Assembly (NCBI GenBank): GCA_002310115.1
Contig: DBYI01000104.1
Coordinates: 1 to 37,912, forward strand
From: Ruminococcus flavefaciens
Lineage (GTDB): Bacteria > Bacillota > Clostridia > Oscillospirales > Ruminococcaceae
Length of the DNA: 37,912 bases
Direction of reading: 5' to 3'
Part shown: positions 22,578 through 34,700 of the stretch, one piece after another
How the letters are laid out: each line of letters starts with the position of its first letter
Position numbering within the stretch: position 1 is the first letter of the stretch
Notes under the pieces: model-generated
Told to the model about the DNA's origin: nothing
Databases searched by the model: none
The model's input: only the letters and a program-made list of their open reading frames with translations
Position numbers and translations under genes: made by a program

Positions 22578-24365
22578 TTATCTCCCACCAATTGAGTTTG
22601 TATTATTTGTGTTCTCTCTTGAAATTCTCTCTTTGATTTCACTTATAATTTTAGGTTCTTCTGAAAGAAAATCAGGGTGCTTAGTCTGATATTCAAGTCT
22701 CTCATTCCAATCTTTAAAGTTGTGAATGTCGAGCTTGTCTTTTACGGAGTCCGAGCGTGTAAGCTCATTCTGACTTTCAAATTTTCTTCCGGCATCGTCG
22801 TTATCGACAGCGGAAATAACATGAAGTCCCTGTGCTCTGAGTTGTTCAACAACAAAGTTTTTTAAGCCTGCCATTGATACAAGCATTGTACCTTTCAGCC
22901 TTGACTTATCGGTACACATTGTATAGAAACTCATTAAGTCAATAGCACTTTCAAATATAAAAGCTCTTACAGGTTTTACATCTTTAACGGGTACAAATTT
23001 GAAGAAAGACTCTCCAGTACCACCGACAGTTCCTTTAAATCTTTTCTCACTATCAAGACCTTGTATTTCACCGCCGACCTCTTTTCCTGTTTCATCTCTA
23101 TGTACAAAAACAGCATTAGCTCTTTTATATGTTACTGGTTTGCCCTGAAGCATTCCGGGAAATTCAACCTGTGTCTGATAAAGCAATTTATCATTTATGA
23201 ACTCACGAATAACATCATTCGATATGTGTCTGCCGGTATGAAGATAACCGAATACTCTCCTTTGTGTTGGTGCGTGTTCGGGCATTATCATTTCTTTTTT
23301 CTCTTTAACTTCTTGCTGTTTTGGTGGTGTTGCTTTCACGATTGGCTTCTGTTCTGTTCGCCTTTCAGATGAGTGTGTGTGTGAAATATCTTGACCTGTC
23401 AGCTCATAAACTGCTTCTTTGAATGTCTTATCAAGTATCATTGTCAGACAATCAATTGAATTGTTTCTGCGTCCGACCTGTTGGTAATGTGAGAACCAAC
23501 TGTTGCTCTCTGTATTAATTACTAAACCTTTGATTTCGTTTACATAAGTCTCACCACAGATTTTTTTCAGAGTGTATCCACTTGTTCTGAAATAGTCTGC
23601 AAGGTCTGCGGTTCGAGCTTTTTCAATAAGTTCTTTGCTTTCAATATCTGTCATTGCTTTACCTCCCAACTCTGATTGATTGATAATACTATCAAGCATT
23701 ATCGACGGATTAATGTGTGGTGTTTCGGACATTTGATACAAGACTTCCATATCTCTGTTGTAGATTATAATATCGCTCATTTTATTTGATTGATAAATCA
23801 TATCAAGAGAATTGGCAATGTTTTCTACAACATAATCATGAAATTTTTTGGGAACAATTCGTGCAAGTTTGCCCTCTTGCTTTTCCTTTTCGTATCTGTC
23901 CTGAACGCCTTGCCATGATACTTCTTTTGGCGTAGCCATTATTTGTGCTTCAACTTTATATCCACGAGGATTGAGTAATGCATAATCCTGAAACGCTGAT
24001 TTTGGAGATTTCATAGAGCTTTCAATTATCATATTAAAACTCTTATCACCAAGTTCATCAATAAGTCTGTCTACGACGGCTCCTGCAAAATCCTGTGTGT
24101 TATCACCGTATGTTTCAGGCTCTTTATTTAGTTCGGCAGCATCAGGGTGATGCTCTCTGAATTTGTCAATATCTATATGAGCAATGTTATAATCAAACCT
24201 TTTGTCTGCGTTCTTATAAAGGCTATTCTTTCCTGCACCGGGCTGACCGCCAAGAACAATGGCTGTTGGATTTTGAACGCTGCTTATTCCGTGAGAAACA
24301 ATTTTGTTGATTTTCTGATAAGCACGTTCATACTCTTCTGAAGAAAAAATTATATCCTTATCCAT
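22578..24365 (-). CDS. Zeta-toxin-like kinase fused to DUF3991/TOPRIM primase-type domain
   Basis: 595 aa. Residues about 1-215 match the zeta/PezT kinase fold: P-loop GGQPGAGKN (39-47), catalytic-type HIDIDKFREHHP (63-74) and IIESSMKSP. Zeta toxins phosphorylate UDP-N-acetylglucosamine. Here the P-loop Ser/Thr after K46 is Asn47, which may weaken magnesium binding. Residues about 245-330 look like a CHC2/primase-type N-domain, followed by a linker, a DUF3991-like segment, and a TOPRIM with FIFESAIDLM near 469 and the acidic pair in AVDNDDAGRKF near 517. TOPRIM proteins of this type are found with relaxases and replication functions. The ribosome site is weak; translation probably depends on coupling to the 165-aa gene 11 bases upstream. 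A classical epsilon antitoxin is not recognisable. Confidence 0.85.
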   Translation of the reverse strand: MDKDIIFSSEEYERAYQKINKIVSHGISSVQNPTAIVLGGQPGAGKNSLYKNADKRFDYNIAHIDIDKFREHHPDAAELNKEPETYGDNTQDFAGAVVDRLIDELGDKSFNMIIESSMKSPKSAFQDYALLNPRGYKVEAQIMATPKEVSWQGVQDRYEKEKQEGKLARIVPKKFHDYVVENIANSLDMIYQSNKMSDIIIYNRDMEVLYQMSETPHINPSIMLDSIINQSELGGKAMTDIESKELIEKARTADLADYFRTSGYTLKKICGETYVNEIKGLVINTESNSWFSHYQQVGRRNNSIDCLTMILDKTFKEAVYELTGQDISHTHSSERRTEQKPIVKATPPKQQEVKEKKEMIMPEHAPTQRRVFGYLHTGRHISNDVIREFINDKLLYQTQVEFPGMLQGKPVTYKRANAVFVHRDETGKEVGGEIQGLDSEKRFKGTVGGTGESFFKFVPVKDVKPVRAFIFESAIDLMSFYTMCTDKSRLKGTMLVSMAGLKNFVVEQLRAQGLHVISAVDNDDAGRKFESQNELTRSDSVKDKLDIHNFKDWNERLEYQTKHPDFLSEEPKIISEIKERISRENTNNTNSIGGR

Positions 24366-24376
24366 AAGTGCTTATC

Positions 24377-24874
24377 TCACTTTATCATTTTTCTGATTTC
24401 GTCAACTTTTGTTCTTACAGCCTGAATTTCTTCCAAGCTATCACATTCAGCAGTTTTGCGACCAACCTCTTGTAATTCCCAATACTTTTTTACCATTGGA
24501 TGCTCTTCCTGAGTTAACAAATCAATATTATTATTATCAAGATACCAATAAAACTCTGCTTGTACAATGTCAATGTAGTGATCGAGTTCCACCAAAGGTT
24601 TCATCAATCCCTTTTGAGCTTTATACCTCGTTTCAATATCAGCTTTGAACCCTTTTATCTTATCAGTGATAGCTGATATATCACGCTCAGTTCTGCACAA
24701 GTCAATGTAGTTATTCAGGTATTCATCGAGCTGATTATAAACCCAAACGTAATGGTTCTTATCATCAAATTTGGATATTTCATTGACCTCTATATAATCT
24801 GAATACAGCTCAATGACTCTGTTCGCTAACATTTTAGCGTTGTCTTTCGCTACAATCAAATCTAAATCTGTCAT
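24377..24874 (-). CDS. 165-aa helical protein, member of a three-gene family in the mobilization operon
   Basis: All-helical. The C-terminal 80 residues align by eye with most of the 82-aa protein at 24893 and the C-terminal half of the HTH protein at 25160: a position pattern of L-x-x-Y, Y-x-x-L-x-x-x-x-I-D-P/L, W/Y-E-x-x-x-x-G, then a final amphipathic helix ending DEIRKMIK. The N-terminal half (residues 1-80) is unrelated. ATG 24874 has AGGAGG upstream. Being directly upstream of the zeta-type kinase, it occupies the position of an antitoxin, which is inference. Confidence 0.8.
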   Translation of the reverse strand: MTDLDLIVAKDNAKMLANRVIELYSDYIEVNEISKFDDKNHYVWVYNQLDEYLNNYIDLCRTERDISAITDKIKGFKADIETRYKAQKGLMKPLVELDHYIDIVQAEFYWYLDNNNIDLLTQEEHPMVKKYWELQEVGRKTAECDSLEEIQAVRTKVDEIRKMIK

Positions 24875-24892
24875 ATAAAAGACCTCCTGTCC

Positions 24893-25141
24893 TTATTTTA
24901 TAAAGGCTCTCAAATCATCGAGCTTCTTTTCAATTCTTTTAATATCTTTTTCAGTTTCACATATAGCTGTTGGGTATTTACCCAAGCGTGAAACTTCATA
25001 ATAATTCTTTACATATTGATTATCTTTTTCTTTTAAAGGATCAATTTTATGTTCCTTTAAATAATGAATATACTCAGTAAGGATACCTTTAGAGTAATCT
25101 CTCAGTTTGCAATGAGCTAACCCTAAGTCAAACCTTGCCAT
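24893..25141 (-). CDS. 82-aa helical protein, same family as 24377 and 25160
   Basis: It consists almost entirely of the domain shared with its two neighbours: GLAHCKLRDYSKGILTEY corresponds to GMERCDLRNYANTTLNSY in the HTH protein, and both end in a helix with L-x-x-L-x-A (LDDLRAFIK, LDTLNAYLK). ATG 25141 has AAGGAGG upstream. The gaps to its neighbours are 18 bases on each side. Function unknown. Confidence 0.8.
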   Translation of the reverse strand: MARFDLGLAHCKLRDYSKGILTEYIHYLKEHKIDPLKEKDNQYVKNYYEVSRLGKYPTAICETEKDIKRIEKKLDDLRAFIK

Positions 25142-25159
25142 AGATTAACCTCCTTAATA

Positions 25160-25600
25160 TCAGCGAGCGTCTTTAAGATAAGCGTTTAGTGTATCAAGTC
25201 TGCCCATGTAATCCTTTATCTTAATTGAGCTGCTGCATTTTTCAGCTGCTTCGTAAATGCTCCAAACGTCTTTGCAACATTTGGATATGAAGTGTTCAGG
25301 ATCTTTAACAGGATTGATATTGAGTTTCGCCATGTAAGCGTAATAGGAATTGAGAGTCGTATTCGCATAATTCCTCAAATCACATCGTTCCATACCTAAG
25401 TATAAGTTTTCAAGTTCCTCGGTTTTGTGCTTCTGTCTCATGGCAGCTTCGACCTTTGAGAGAATTAAGCCGGGAATGTACTCAGATGCCTTCCTGATTT
25501 CCATTTCCCAATTCTCTATTGTTCTTTTGGGAATACCTGTGATGTCGGCAAGCTCAGCCTGTGTCAATTCATATTTGTCTCTGATTTGTCTGATTGTCAT
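25160..25600 (-). CDS. HTH regulator of the mobilization operon with the shared C-terminal domain
   Basis: 146 aa. The N-terminal helix-turn-helix (residues 1-60) contains LTQAELADITGIPKRTIENW, very similar to the 66-aa regulator at 16747. The C-terminal domain (about 70-146) is shared with the two following proteins, so regulator and neighbours may bind each other. ATG 25600 has AAGGAGG nine bases upstream; the longer frame to 25684 would start inside the promoter. The promoter carries a palindrome in its spacer, so the protein probably represses its own operon, which includes the relaxase. Confidence 0.88.
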   Translation of the reverse strand: MTIRQIRDKYELTQAELADITGIPKRTIENWEMEIRKASEYIPGLILSKVEAAMRQKHKTEELENLYLGMERCDLRNYANTTLNSYYAYMAKLNINPVKDPEHFISKCCKDVWSIYEAAEKCSSSIKIKDYMGRLDTLNAYLKDAR

Positions 25601-25655
25601 GCTTATTACCTCCTTAAACGTGATAAAAAGTGATATAATTTTTTTCTTCAATTTG

Positions 25656-25684
25656 ATTATACCACTCATTGAGAGGTAAGTCAA
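25656..25684 (-). promoter_or_regulatory. Promoter of the mobilization operon with operator in the spacer
   Basis: Minus strand: TTGACT (25679-25684), 17 bases, TATAAT (25656-25661). The spacer is the near-palindrome ACCACTCATTGAGAGGT (25661-25677), similar in half-site (ACTCA) to operator O3 at 17103. Confidence 0.85.
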
Positions 25685-25734
25685 TAAATATCGACAAATA
25701 TTAAGAAAGAATTTACATTTCTAAGCGTGACTAT

Positions 25735-25765
25735 ACAAGCACTATACATTAAGCATAGTGCTTGT
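25735..25765. repeat. Perfect 11-bp hairpin after the giant gene
   Basis: ACAAGCACTAT (25735-25745) and ATAGTGCTTGT (25755-25765), loop of 9. It follows the giant gene by about 20 bases but lacks a T-run, so it may be a factor-assisted terminator, a processing site or a protein-binding site. Confidence 0.7.
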
Positions 25766-25782
25766 AAATCACAGGATACATT

Positions 25783-28700
25783 TTAAATGCTATTGTACTC
25801 TGATATATCCATATCATCAGTATCATTAACGTTTGTATCCAATTTTTCTGTTTCGTAGTCGTTGTAATCGTCTGCGCCTGTCAGTTCTTCGCCACTATCG
25901 AGATAGCCACCGGCAGTTAATTCGTGTTCAAGTTCTTCAAACGCTTTAAGAGTGTTGTTGTATTCATCTTCACCGGGGAAAGGAGCTTTTACTCTCTCCT
26001 GAGATTGCTTATAGTCAAGGTTCAGCTTATCAATGGCTGCATTATCCTTTTCTATCTGCCTTTCAACGCCCTTATCAAAGAAATTAAGTAATCTTTGATA
26101 ATTATCGGAGTTTTCTCCTACGCCACACTCAATACGATATGCTGCGGACCGTTCACCTTGAATTGCAAATGCTGGGTGTCCCTGATCGTCGGTTGTTGCA
26201 AAAGATACTTTGAAACCTTTGATATAAAACGCAGGATTTTCATCAAAAGGACTATTTATCTTCTTGCTTACCTTATCTGCAATGTACTTGTTGGCTTTGG
26301 CTCTGTCAGATGTAACCTGTCCAGTATGTGTTTTTATTTCGATAAATTCAAGTTTATCGTTAATACGCATAGCTTTTATACGCTCAAGGTCTTTTGTCGC
26401 TCCCTCAACAAGCTTCTTTTTAGCAGCGAGCTTATCAGGTATTTCCTTCAGGCTGCGCTCAATCCTTGTAGTTTCACGGTTATAATCAGCTCTGACGATT
26501 TGCATTTCGTCAATCTTATTCTTTAATTCGGAATACTCTCTGAGCTTCGGATTGCCCTCCGCAGCAGCTTCAAGCTCACCGAATGTCAATACCTTTTCGT
26601 CTATATCCTCAGACGTTCGGCTGATGTTACTGTCATTCCACAGCTGTGCTATACCTCTTGCCTTATCGGTAACGCCCTGATATAGATAACTGTCAAGTGT
26701 GCCTTTGGTAACGTAATTCAGTATCTCAACTTCTGAATTGAGGTTGCCCTGACGGACAATTCTTCCCTCACGCTGCTCAAAATCTGACGGACGCCACGGA
26801 ATATCCAAATGATGTAATGCATAAAGGTGCTTCTGAATATTAGCTCCCGTTCCGATAGTTCCTGTACTTCCTATGACAATGCGGTACTTAGCTTCATTAA
26901 TATCTCTGAATACTTCTGACCTGTTCTTTGCATCAGACTTCGGTGCAAATATTATTTCATCTGCCTTTACACCTTTAGCAATAAGTTCAGCTCTTATATA
27001 CTCATAAGCGGAGAATTTTCCATCATCACTATTAACTGCAATATCTGAAAAAATAATCTGTACAGCTTTATCATCGTATTTATCGAAATATCTCTGAGCT
27101 GTTTGTTTAACACATTCGTCAATTTTTCCTGATTTATCATCTTCAAGGAAACCGTCAGGAAGAACACCTTCATTTTTAAGCCATACAGCAGCAACGGCTT
27201 TATTACCCAAACCTACCAAACGAGCTTCACCTGTGATTTTTAACAGGTTATCTTCGTCAGGTCTGACTTTTCCGCTTTGTATGTCTCTGCCTCGTCTTGC
27301 AAAGTCCTTTACTATCTCACGCTGTTCAGGTGTAGCTTCAATCTCAATTACTTGTGGTTTACCGCCTTTGATTTTCGGTACTACTATCTTTGAATTAGGA
27401 TCAGCAAGCAGCTTGTCAAGAGCCACAAGGTCTGCAAACTCTTTGTACATTTTCATCAGCTCAGGACGATTTTTAAAGCCTGCAAAACAAGTTTTCAGCT
27501 TTAGTTCTCCTGTTGCCGTTTTCTTATTCTGCGTCTTAATCATTCCGAATGTAGCTACCCAATCATCAAATCGAGAGCAGCCACAGTTTTCGAGCAAATC
27601 AGGACGGAGATAACGTGTCATAACATATAGCTCTGACATCGAATTTGATACTGGAGTTCCTGTTGCAAAAAGAATATGACCGTTGCCAAACTCATTATTG
27701 AAGTAATCGCATTTCATGAGCATATCACCTGAACGTCCCGACTCATTTGTATTAACGCCCTGAACATCGCCCATTTTTGTAGATACATAACCATTTTTAT
27801 AAGCATGGGCTTCATCTGCTACAAGATAATCAAATCCGAGCGTTTCAAAACTCAACAGGTTGTCTTTACCTCTTGATTTCGTCTTGGGGTTCATAATATT
27901 CTCAATCTGACGTTCTGTTTTTATTATGACAACTTCCAGTTCCTTTATAGACGGATCTCTACGACCTGTTTCACGCTTGCGCTGTTCAAGGTCATTTCTC
28001 ATTTCTGATATCTTTTTATCGAGATAATCAGCCTGATACTCAGGAGACATAGCCAGTTTTTCAAACTGTTCCTGTGACATAATTACAGCATCATAATCGC
28101 CTGTTGCTACTCTTGCTGTGAATAACTCTCTTTTGCTTTCGTCAGATAAGTCTTTGTTGTCGAGGACAAATAGCTTTGCATCGGGGAAACTCATTCGCCA
28201 TTCACGTTCTGTCTGTTCTGTAAGCGGCTTTGGAACTACTACACAAGCCTTGTGTATCAATCCAAGCTCCTTTTTCTTCATAACAGAAGCTGCAATAACA
28301 GCGGATTTGCCTGCACCAACACAGTGAGCTGCAAGAGTGTTACCTCCGTATATAGAACGAGCGATACAATTGAGCTGATGTTTACGCAGCTCAAATTTGT
28401 TAGCCAATCCAGTGAATGTAAGGTGTGAACCGTCATAAGAACGTCCTACAATACTATTGAAACGCTCATTATAACGCTTTACATACTTTTCTTTGCGCTC
28501 ATCTGTTGCAAATATCCATTCACTGAACGCTTTCTTGATTTCTTTAGCCTTTGATTGTGCTATTTTTGTCTTATAGCTGTTAATTACGGATTTGAGCTTT
28601 CCTTCCTTTTGCGGATCGGGAATATAGTCAAATACCTGTACTTTACGCTGATTAAGCAGATTTTCAATGATACGATACATATTCATATCCTCTGTACCGT

Positions 28701-31700
28701 ATGTAGATATTTCATTCGTATTAAATATCTCTGATGTTCTGCTGCGAGAACTGCCAACCTTGAATTGTCCTGTGACATTTGAGAACTGAACACTGGAGTC
28801 CTTCGGATCATTTTCAGATCTACCGCTGAGAGAACGTATAAATGCTTCGTAGTCCTCTGTATCAATCCATGTACAGCCGAGGTCAACGCTGATTTCTGTA
28901 GCTCCTATATCTTCAGGAATAATTTCCTTTAAGGCTTCTACATTCTTTGCATAGCTGTTGTCCTCCGCAGCTGCTTGTTCTGCTTCAATAAGCTTTCTGC
29001 GAACATCACCGCACAGATATTCAGATCTATCAACGATAGCAGCATAAGGTTTGCCTGTTGCAATCTTTGCTGGATCTTTGAATACAAGTTCCTTTTCAAG
29101 CAATTCGGCAGCAACTATTTCTGATACTGACGGAATATCCATATCGCCGTATTTATGTTGCAGCAGCCATGACATATATCCTATGTCAATTTTGCCTTTC
29201 TTATCGAGAGAAACTTGCATAGCTTCTTCAATTGTATCAACTTCTGTTATTTCCTTGATTGGATTAACTGTTCTTCGTGTGAAAATATCAGCTTTTGTAA
29301 CTGCTTTAGTATCAGGATCAACACTTTCTAATGCAGCAAGTATTGGATAATCTGCATCTTTTCTGAACAGCTTGACAATGGACTTACTTGTAGTATTTCC
29401 ATATTCCTTGACAAAATTGTCATATTGCTCATTCAGCTTGTTCCTTAAAGGTGTAAGGTCATAATCAATAGAAGTAGTAACCTGTTTTTCAAGCAGCTCC
29501 CTTGTTGTGTCTCGCAGTTCGCACAGAGCCTTGTATTTTTCAAAATTCTTACCCTTTGTAACAACTTCCTCCATTGCATTGCCTGAATTGAAGAAAACTT
29601 TATCGTCCTTAATCTGATAAGTAAAGCTTTTACCCCACGGCTCAACATATCCTTTCTTTTCAAGAACAGATTGTTCTCTCTTGTCAATGGATATCTTTGC
29701 ATTGAGCTGCCTGAAAGCAGTATCAAGCTGGTCTTTAAGGTTTTTGCCCTCTATAGGCTCACAAGTAAGCATATCAAAGTGTGTAGTCTGCTTAATAGTA
29801 CCAAGTACCATTTGCGGATTTTGAACAAAATATGAGTTTATATACGCTGTACGCTTCTCTCCCTCATATTTTTTTCCGACCATTTCAACCTCAACAGGCA
29901 GCGTATAGCACCAATCAGGCTTTGGATCGTGAACCTTGAGAAGCTCTTTCCTCTTTTGCAAGAATACAATATCTGTCGATGTGCTTGTACCGGCATCGGC
30001 AAAAGCGTTGTTTGGTAATCTTACCGCACCTACAAGGTCAGCACGGGTTGCAAGATATTCTCTTATTTTCGGATTTTTCTTATCCAGTGTACCCGTAGAT
30101 GTTACAAATGCGACAATACCGCCCGGAGCAACTTTATCAAGTGCTTTTCGGAAGAAAGCGTCATGTATATACCAATCATCAGTATAATCAGGATCGTTCA
30201 ACTTGAACTCTCCAAAAGGAACATTACCGATAGCAAGGTCAAAGCTGTTATTTTCAAGCCCCGACCTTTCAAAGCCACTGTTAATTATCCTTATATCACG
30301 CTTATCTCTAAGTATTTCGTCTTTCTCTGTAGCATTTGGCACTTCAATCGGAACATTCAGATATTTTGCAATATCCGCAGTTACGGAGTCAATTTCTACA
30401 CCGACAATACCGCCCTTGCCCATATCATGCGGCATTCTTGCTATAAAGTTACCTGTTCCGCATGAAGGTTCAAGTATTCTTGAATTCTTTGGAAGTCCCA
30501 TATTACGTATTGTTTTGTACATTGCATCAATTATTACTTGTGGTGTATAATGTGATGTTAGAGTAGTTCTACGGGCATTTGCATATTCTTCAGGTGTAAG
30601 TCTTGACTTTATTGCATCTCTCCAATATTTTAAATTTGAGAAAGTTTCATCGAATAACTGAGGAACACCGCCCCAACCTGAATATCCACGTAAACGGGCA
30701 AGTGAATTATCAATGCTGTTATAGTCATTACGGTTCGTGCTAAACGGATAAATTCCATTTGCTTCGGCAATTCTTAGGCGTTCAAGCTCTATAAGAGCAA
30801 TATTATTATTAGAAATCTTTTCTCTTGGATCGCTGACAAGATTTATCTCAGGAAGATCGTCCTGAACCATTGGCAGCTCAGTCATACCGGCGTGTTCCTT
30901 TACTGTGCGCTGTCTGAAATTCATTTCTGATACATCTGTCTTGTTTCTTTCAGCCTGTTTCTCAATCAATTCCAGTTCTTTTTCAAGTTCGCTTATAGTA
31001 AGTAAAGTAGGCTCTCGATGTGCTATAAACCACATTGGAACAGAAATACCGTCCTTAAACTTCTCAGTTATATGGAAACCGTTATCAGCATTTTTGAGGT
31101 TCAGCTCTCCTAAACTGTGCTTTTCTGAAAAAGCATTCAAAGTTTCACGATAATATGCGCTGCTATCGTTTATCTCAATTTTCTCAGGTTTTACTTCTGT
31201 TTCATCAGGCTTTAAGTTATGTTCCTCACCGTTTATATCCTTATATACGGTCAATTCACGCTTAACAGCTATTGCATTTCTGAGATTTGTTCTGAAATTA
31301 TCTTCCAGTGAAGCTTGCAGCTGCCTGTCAATTGAACCATCATCAAGCTCAACTCTTTCATATAACGTGCCGAAAGACGGAACACCGTCCATTTGGAACT
31401 CCCATACATGAAGCTCTTTATTTTCATGGTCGAGAGAGAATACAAAATCAGGATCACGCATTAAATCACCATTAAGCACATACCATGTCATAAATGAATA
31501 TGTATCATCACCTAAGTATTCAAGTGAAAGCGGTTCAAATGCGTCATTTTCGCCGTATTCATCATATTCATCACCATATCTTTCGTATGTATGAGTGCCA
31601 TTAGCCATATCAGGATATGCTTCTGTGAACTCTCTGTACAGCATTTCAGCTCTTGAAGCTCTTTTATGAACTCTTTCCTCCACAGGAGCTTCGTTGATAT

Positions 31701-34700
31701 TTGTATCAACGGTTGCTTCTTTAATCTGAATATTCTGCTTTACATTGTCTCTCTGAGTGTATATTTCAAGTTTTTCGGCATTTCTTATGAAATGTGAAAC
31801 TTTAGCATTCACCTTGTTTATTGTGAACTCAGAAACTTTACCTCCTGTGATATTTTTACCTAATTCATCTCCAAATGCACTAATGTATTCCTCAGAATTA
31901 ATAAAGCCATCTTTAGTTAGTAAGATTTTTAGTTCTTCAAATCCATTATGGTCAAGAGCTATATTACCATTGCTATCGACATATCCACCATAGTCACGAG
32001 AGGAATAATCATCTCTTAGATAGAGGAAATCTACTTCCTTAAGGTCTATGGATATACCGTATTCAGGAATATTAATGATAGTATTATCCGTATTGGTGTT
32101 TCTTAATTCTTCCTGATAGCTCTTTGTAAAGCGTAATATCGGAGAGTCTGTATTTTCATCAAGCAGAGTTTCTTTCCAGTGACCGTCTATAATGCCCTTT
32201 GTTGCAAGCCCTATTTCGGTAAAGTCGTTTCCTACATCGTCAGCAACACGGCTCATACTAACCATGAAGTTGTCCTGCATACTGTCAATGCGGAAGTACA
32301 TCATTTCGCCACTTTCAGGTTCTTTCAAAAGAAGAATATCTCCGACTTCAACATCACTTAACGTCTGAGCATTAAGTTCATCGGTCAGCTGCTCTACATC
32401 GTTGCTACTTGTAGCAACGGCAGTTGCTTCTGCGTTGATATTTGTATCAACGGGATTTTCAGCGATATTAGCGGAAATTTCGTTAAGCTGCCTTTCATAA
32501 TCATTAATATCCTCCAGTGATAACCATTCGGGCTTGTCAGTATCAGGTAACTTGTCATAAAGCTCTCGCATAGTGTTGATACAAGTATCAACCGAACCAC
32601 CATAAAGATATTTATTCAGGCTTGTCATACTGTCAATGTGTTCTGCTCTGTTTATCGTATAAGTACAATCCTGTTTGCAGCGTGATAAAATCGTATATGT
32701 TTCAGAGTAGTCCTTTATATTCGGAAGGTATTTCTCAATAACTTCATCAGGGACGGAAACAAGCTCGTCAAAATTAAGTCCTGTTAGTCCGTTTTCTACC
32801 ATATCCTCGATGCTATCATACTGTTCTGTGTTGAATACTTCGTTATTAAACTCATATATTATTTTTAAATCTATGAGGTCAGCTGTAACCTGAACTGCAA
32901 ATTCATCATCAAGCAGCGTAGTATACGCAATTGATACACTGTGCATATCACGGAAATCAGCCTCTATTTTGTATTCTTTTTCACAAAAGTCATTTATAAG
33001 CTGCTTTGCTTTTGTAAAGGCATCGAAATGCTCTATGTTTGTACCATTTATAATGGTATAGCCTTCATCTAAGAGCTTTTTACAGTATTCGTCCTTGACA
33101 CGATCTGAGAAACCGCACATATCTTCATTACTCTTTTTCATTAATGTAATTCCGAGTACGTCAGCAGCTTTCCGAGCATCTTCGCCGTACAACTCCCAAA
33201 AATCGCCAACTTGAACAATAACAAGACCGCCCTTATCAGACTGCTCATTGATACCATTTATTCTGAGGATAGTATCATTGAACGCTTGTGTTATAGGGAA
33301 ATCGCCCTCTACACGTTCTATCATCTGAGTATTCTGATTATATACCGCAAATCCAAGATAACCGTCCTCAATATACTTTTGTCCGACTTCAACTGCTTCT
33401 GCAAATGAAGCATATTCCTTTTTATCGTCAATACCACCGTCAGAACCGGCATTGGTGATAACCTGATGTACCTTTGTTTCAAGCTCTTGTGGACTTATAG
33501 CAGCTCTTATATTACTTTCAAGCTCTTTTTCTGTGCTGCCAAGCCGCCTTGCAAATAAATTACGGCTGACATATTCCTTATTTGCGTAGGTGTTTCTGAA
33601 AGCAGCTCCATTTTCAAAAGCTGTACTTACAATATTTTCGGTAACATTATTGTTAGCAGCAAACCTTTCAAGACGTTCAAGAAACTTCTTTTGCTTGTCA
33701 GTATATGTATGATTTGCGTATAAAGCAGTAAATCCCTCATGTATAGCCTGTTCATAATCAGGTGTATCTATATTTGCAGCTTTTTCAGATAGATATTTAT
33801 CTGCAGCAATAAGATAATCTTCAAGTGTGCCTGTCTGCTCCTTGCGTATAGGATTTATATCTACTACATATCCGCCGATTTCTCTTTCCGTCTCATGGAG
33901 AACATTGAAAAGAGTATCCTCATGCTGCGTTGACTCAACTTCTGCAACTATATCAATATCTGAGGTATCATTTTCAATGCCACGGGAGCGACTTCCATAG
34001 AGAACAGTACGTCCAACCTTTGCTTCAAAATTGTTTTCTTCAAATATGGCTTCAATATAGTCTTTGACCATATTTTCTATGTCAGCAGCTGACATATTAT
34101 TTATCGGCTTGAATGATAGAGCTGTTTTGTTTCTGAATTTCTCGATAATATCAGGCTTCTGCTCTGCCTGAAGGAACTCAGGAACTTTTTTATAGTCAAC
34201 ATCGTCAATATAATACGCTGCGGCAGTTTCACCGTCATGAATAACTATAACATCGCTTACAGAAAGCGAATGTCCAGTAAAATCTTCGGGACGAGCTGTA
34301 TTGAAACGAGTGTATATATCTTCAAGTGTTGTTCCGTCATGAAGTTTATCGGTGTATTTCAGCTCATAATTATCAAAATCTACGGTATTTCCTTCCTTAT
34401 GCAGTGTTTCATAATCTGTGAACCTATGATAACGCAGCTCTGAACCACTCTTAAGCTGATATATCTCAAATGTACCTGTGTTTTCTTGTTGCTGTTCAGC
34501 TTTAATAGCTTCTACATTACCTACATACTGATAAAGGTCACCTACAAGGTCATTATATGAGACGTTTTCTGTTATTTCAGTAGAACCGCGTAATCTCTTG
34601 ACCGTGTATTCGCCCTTATAATACGGCGTTGTATCAGGCAAAGAAACAACCTCAGAAATCATTTGAGTTGCTTTTTGCTTAAACTGATCGCCAATCTTTA

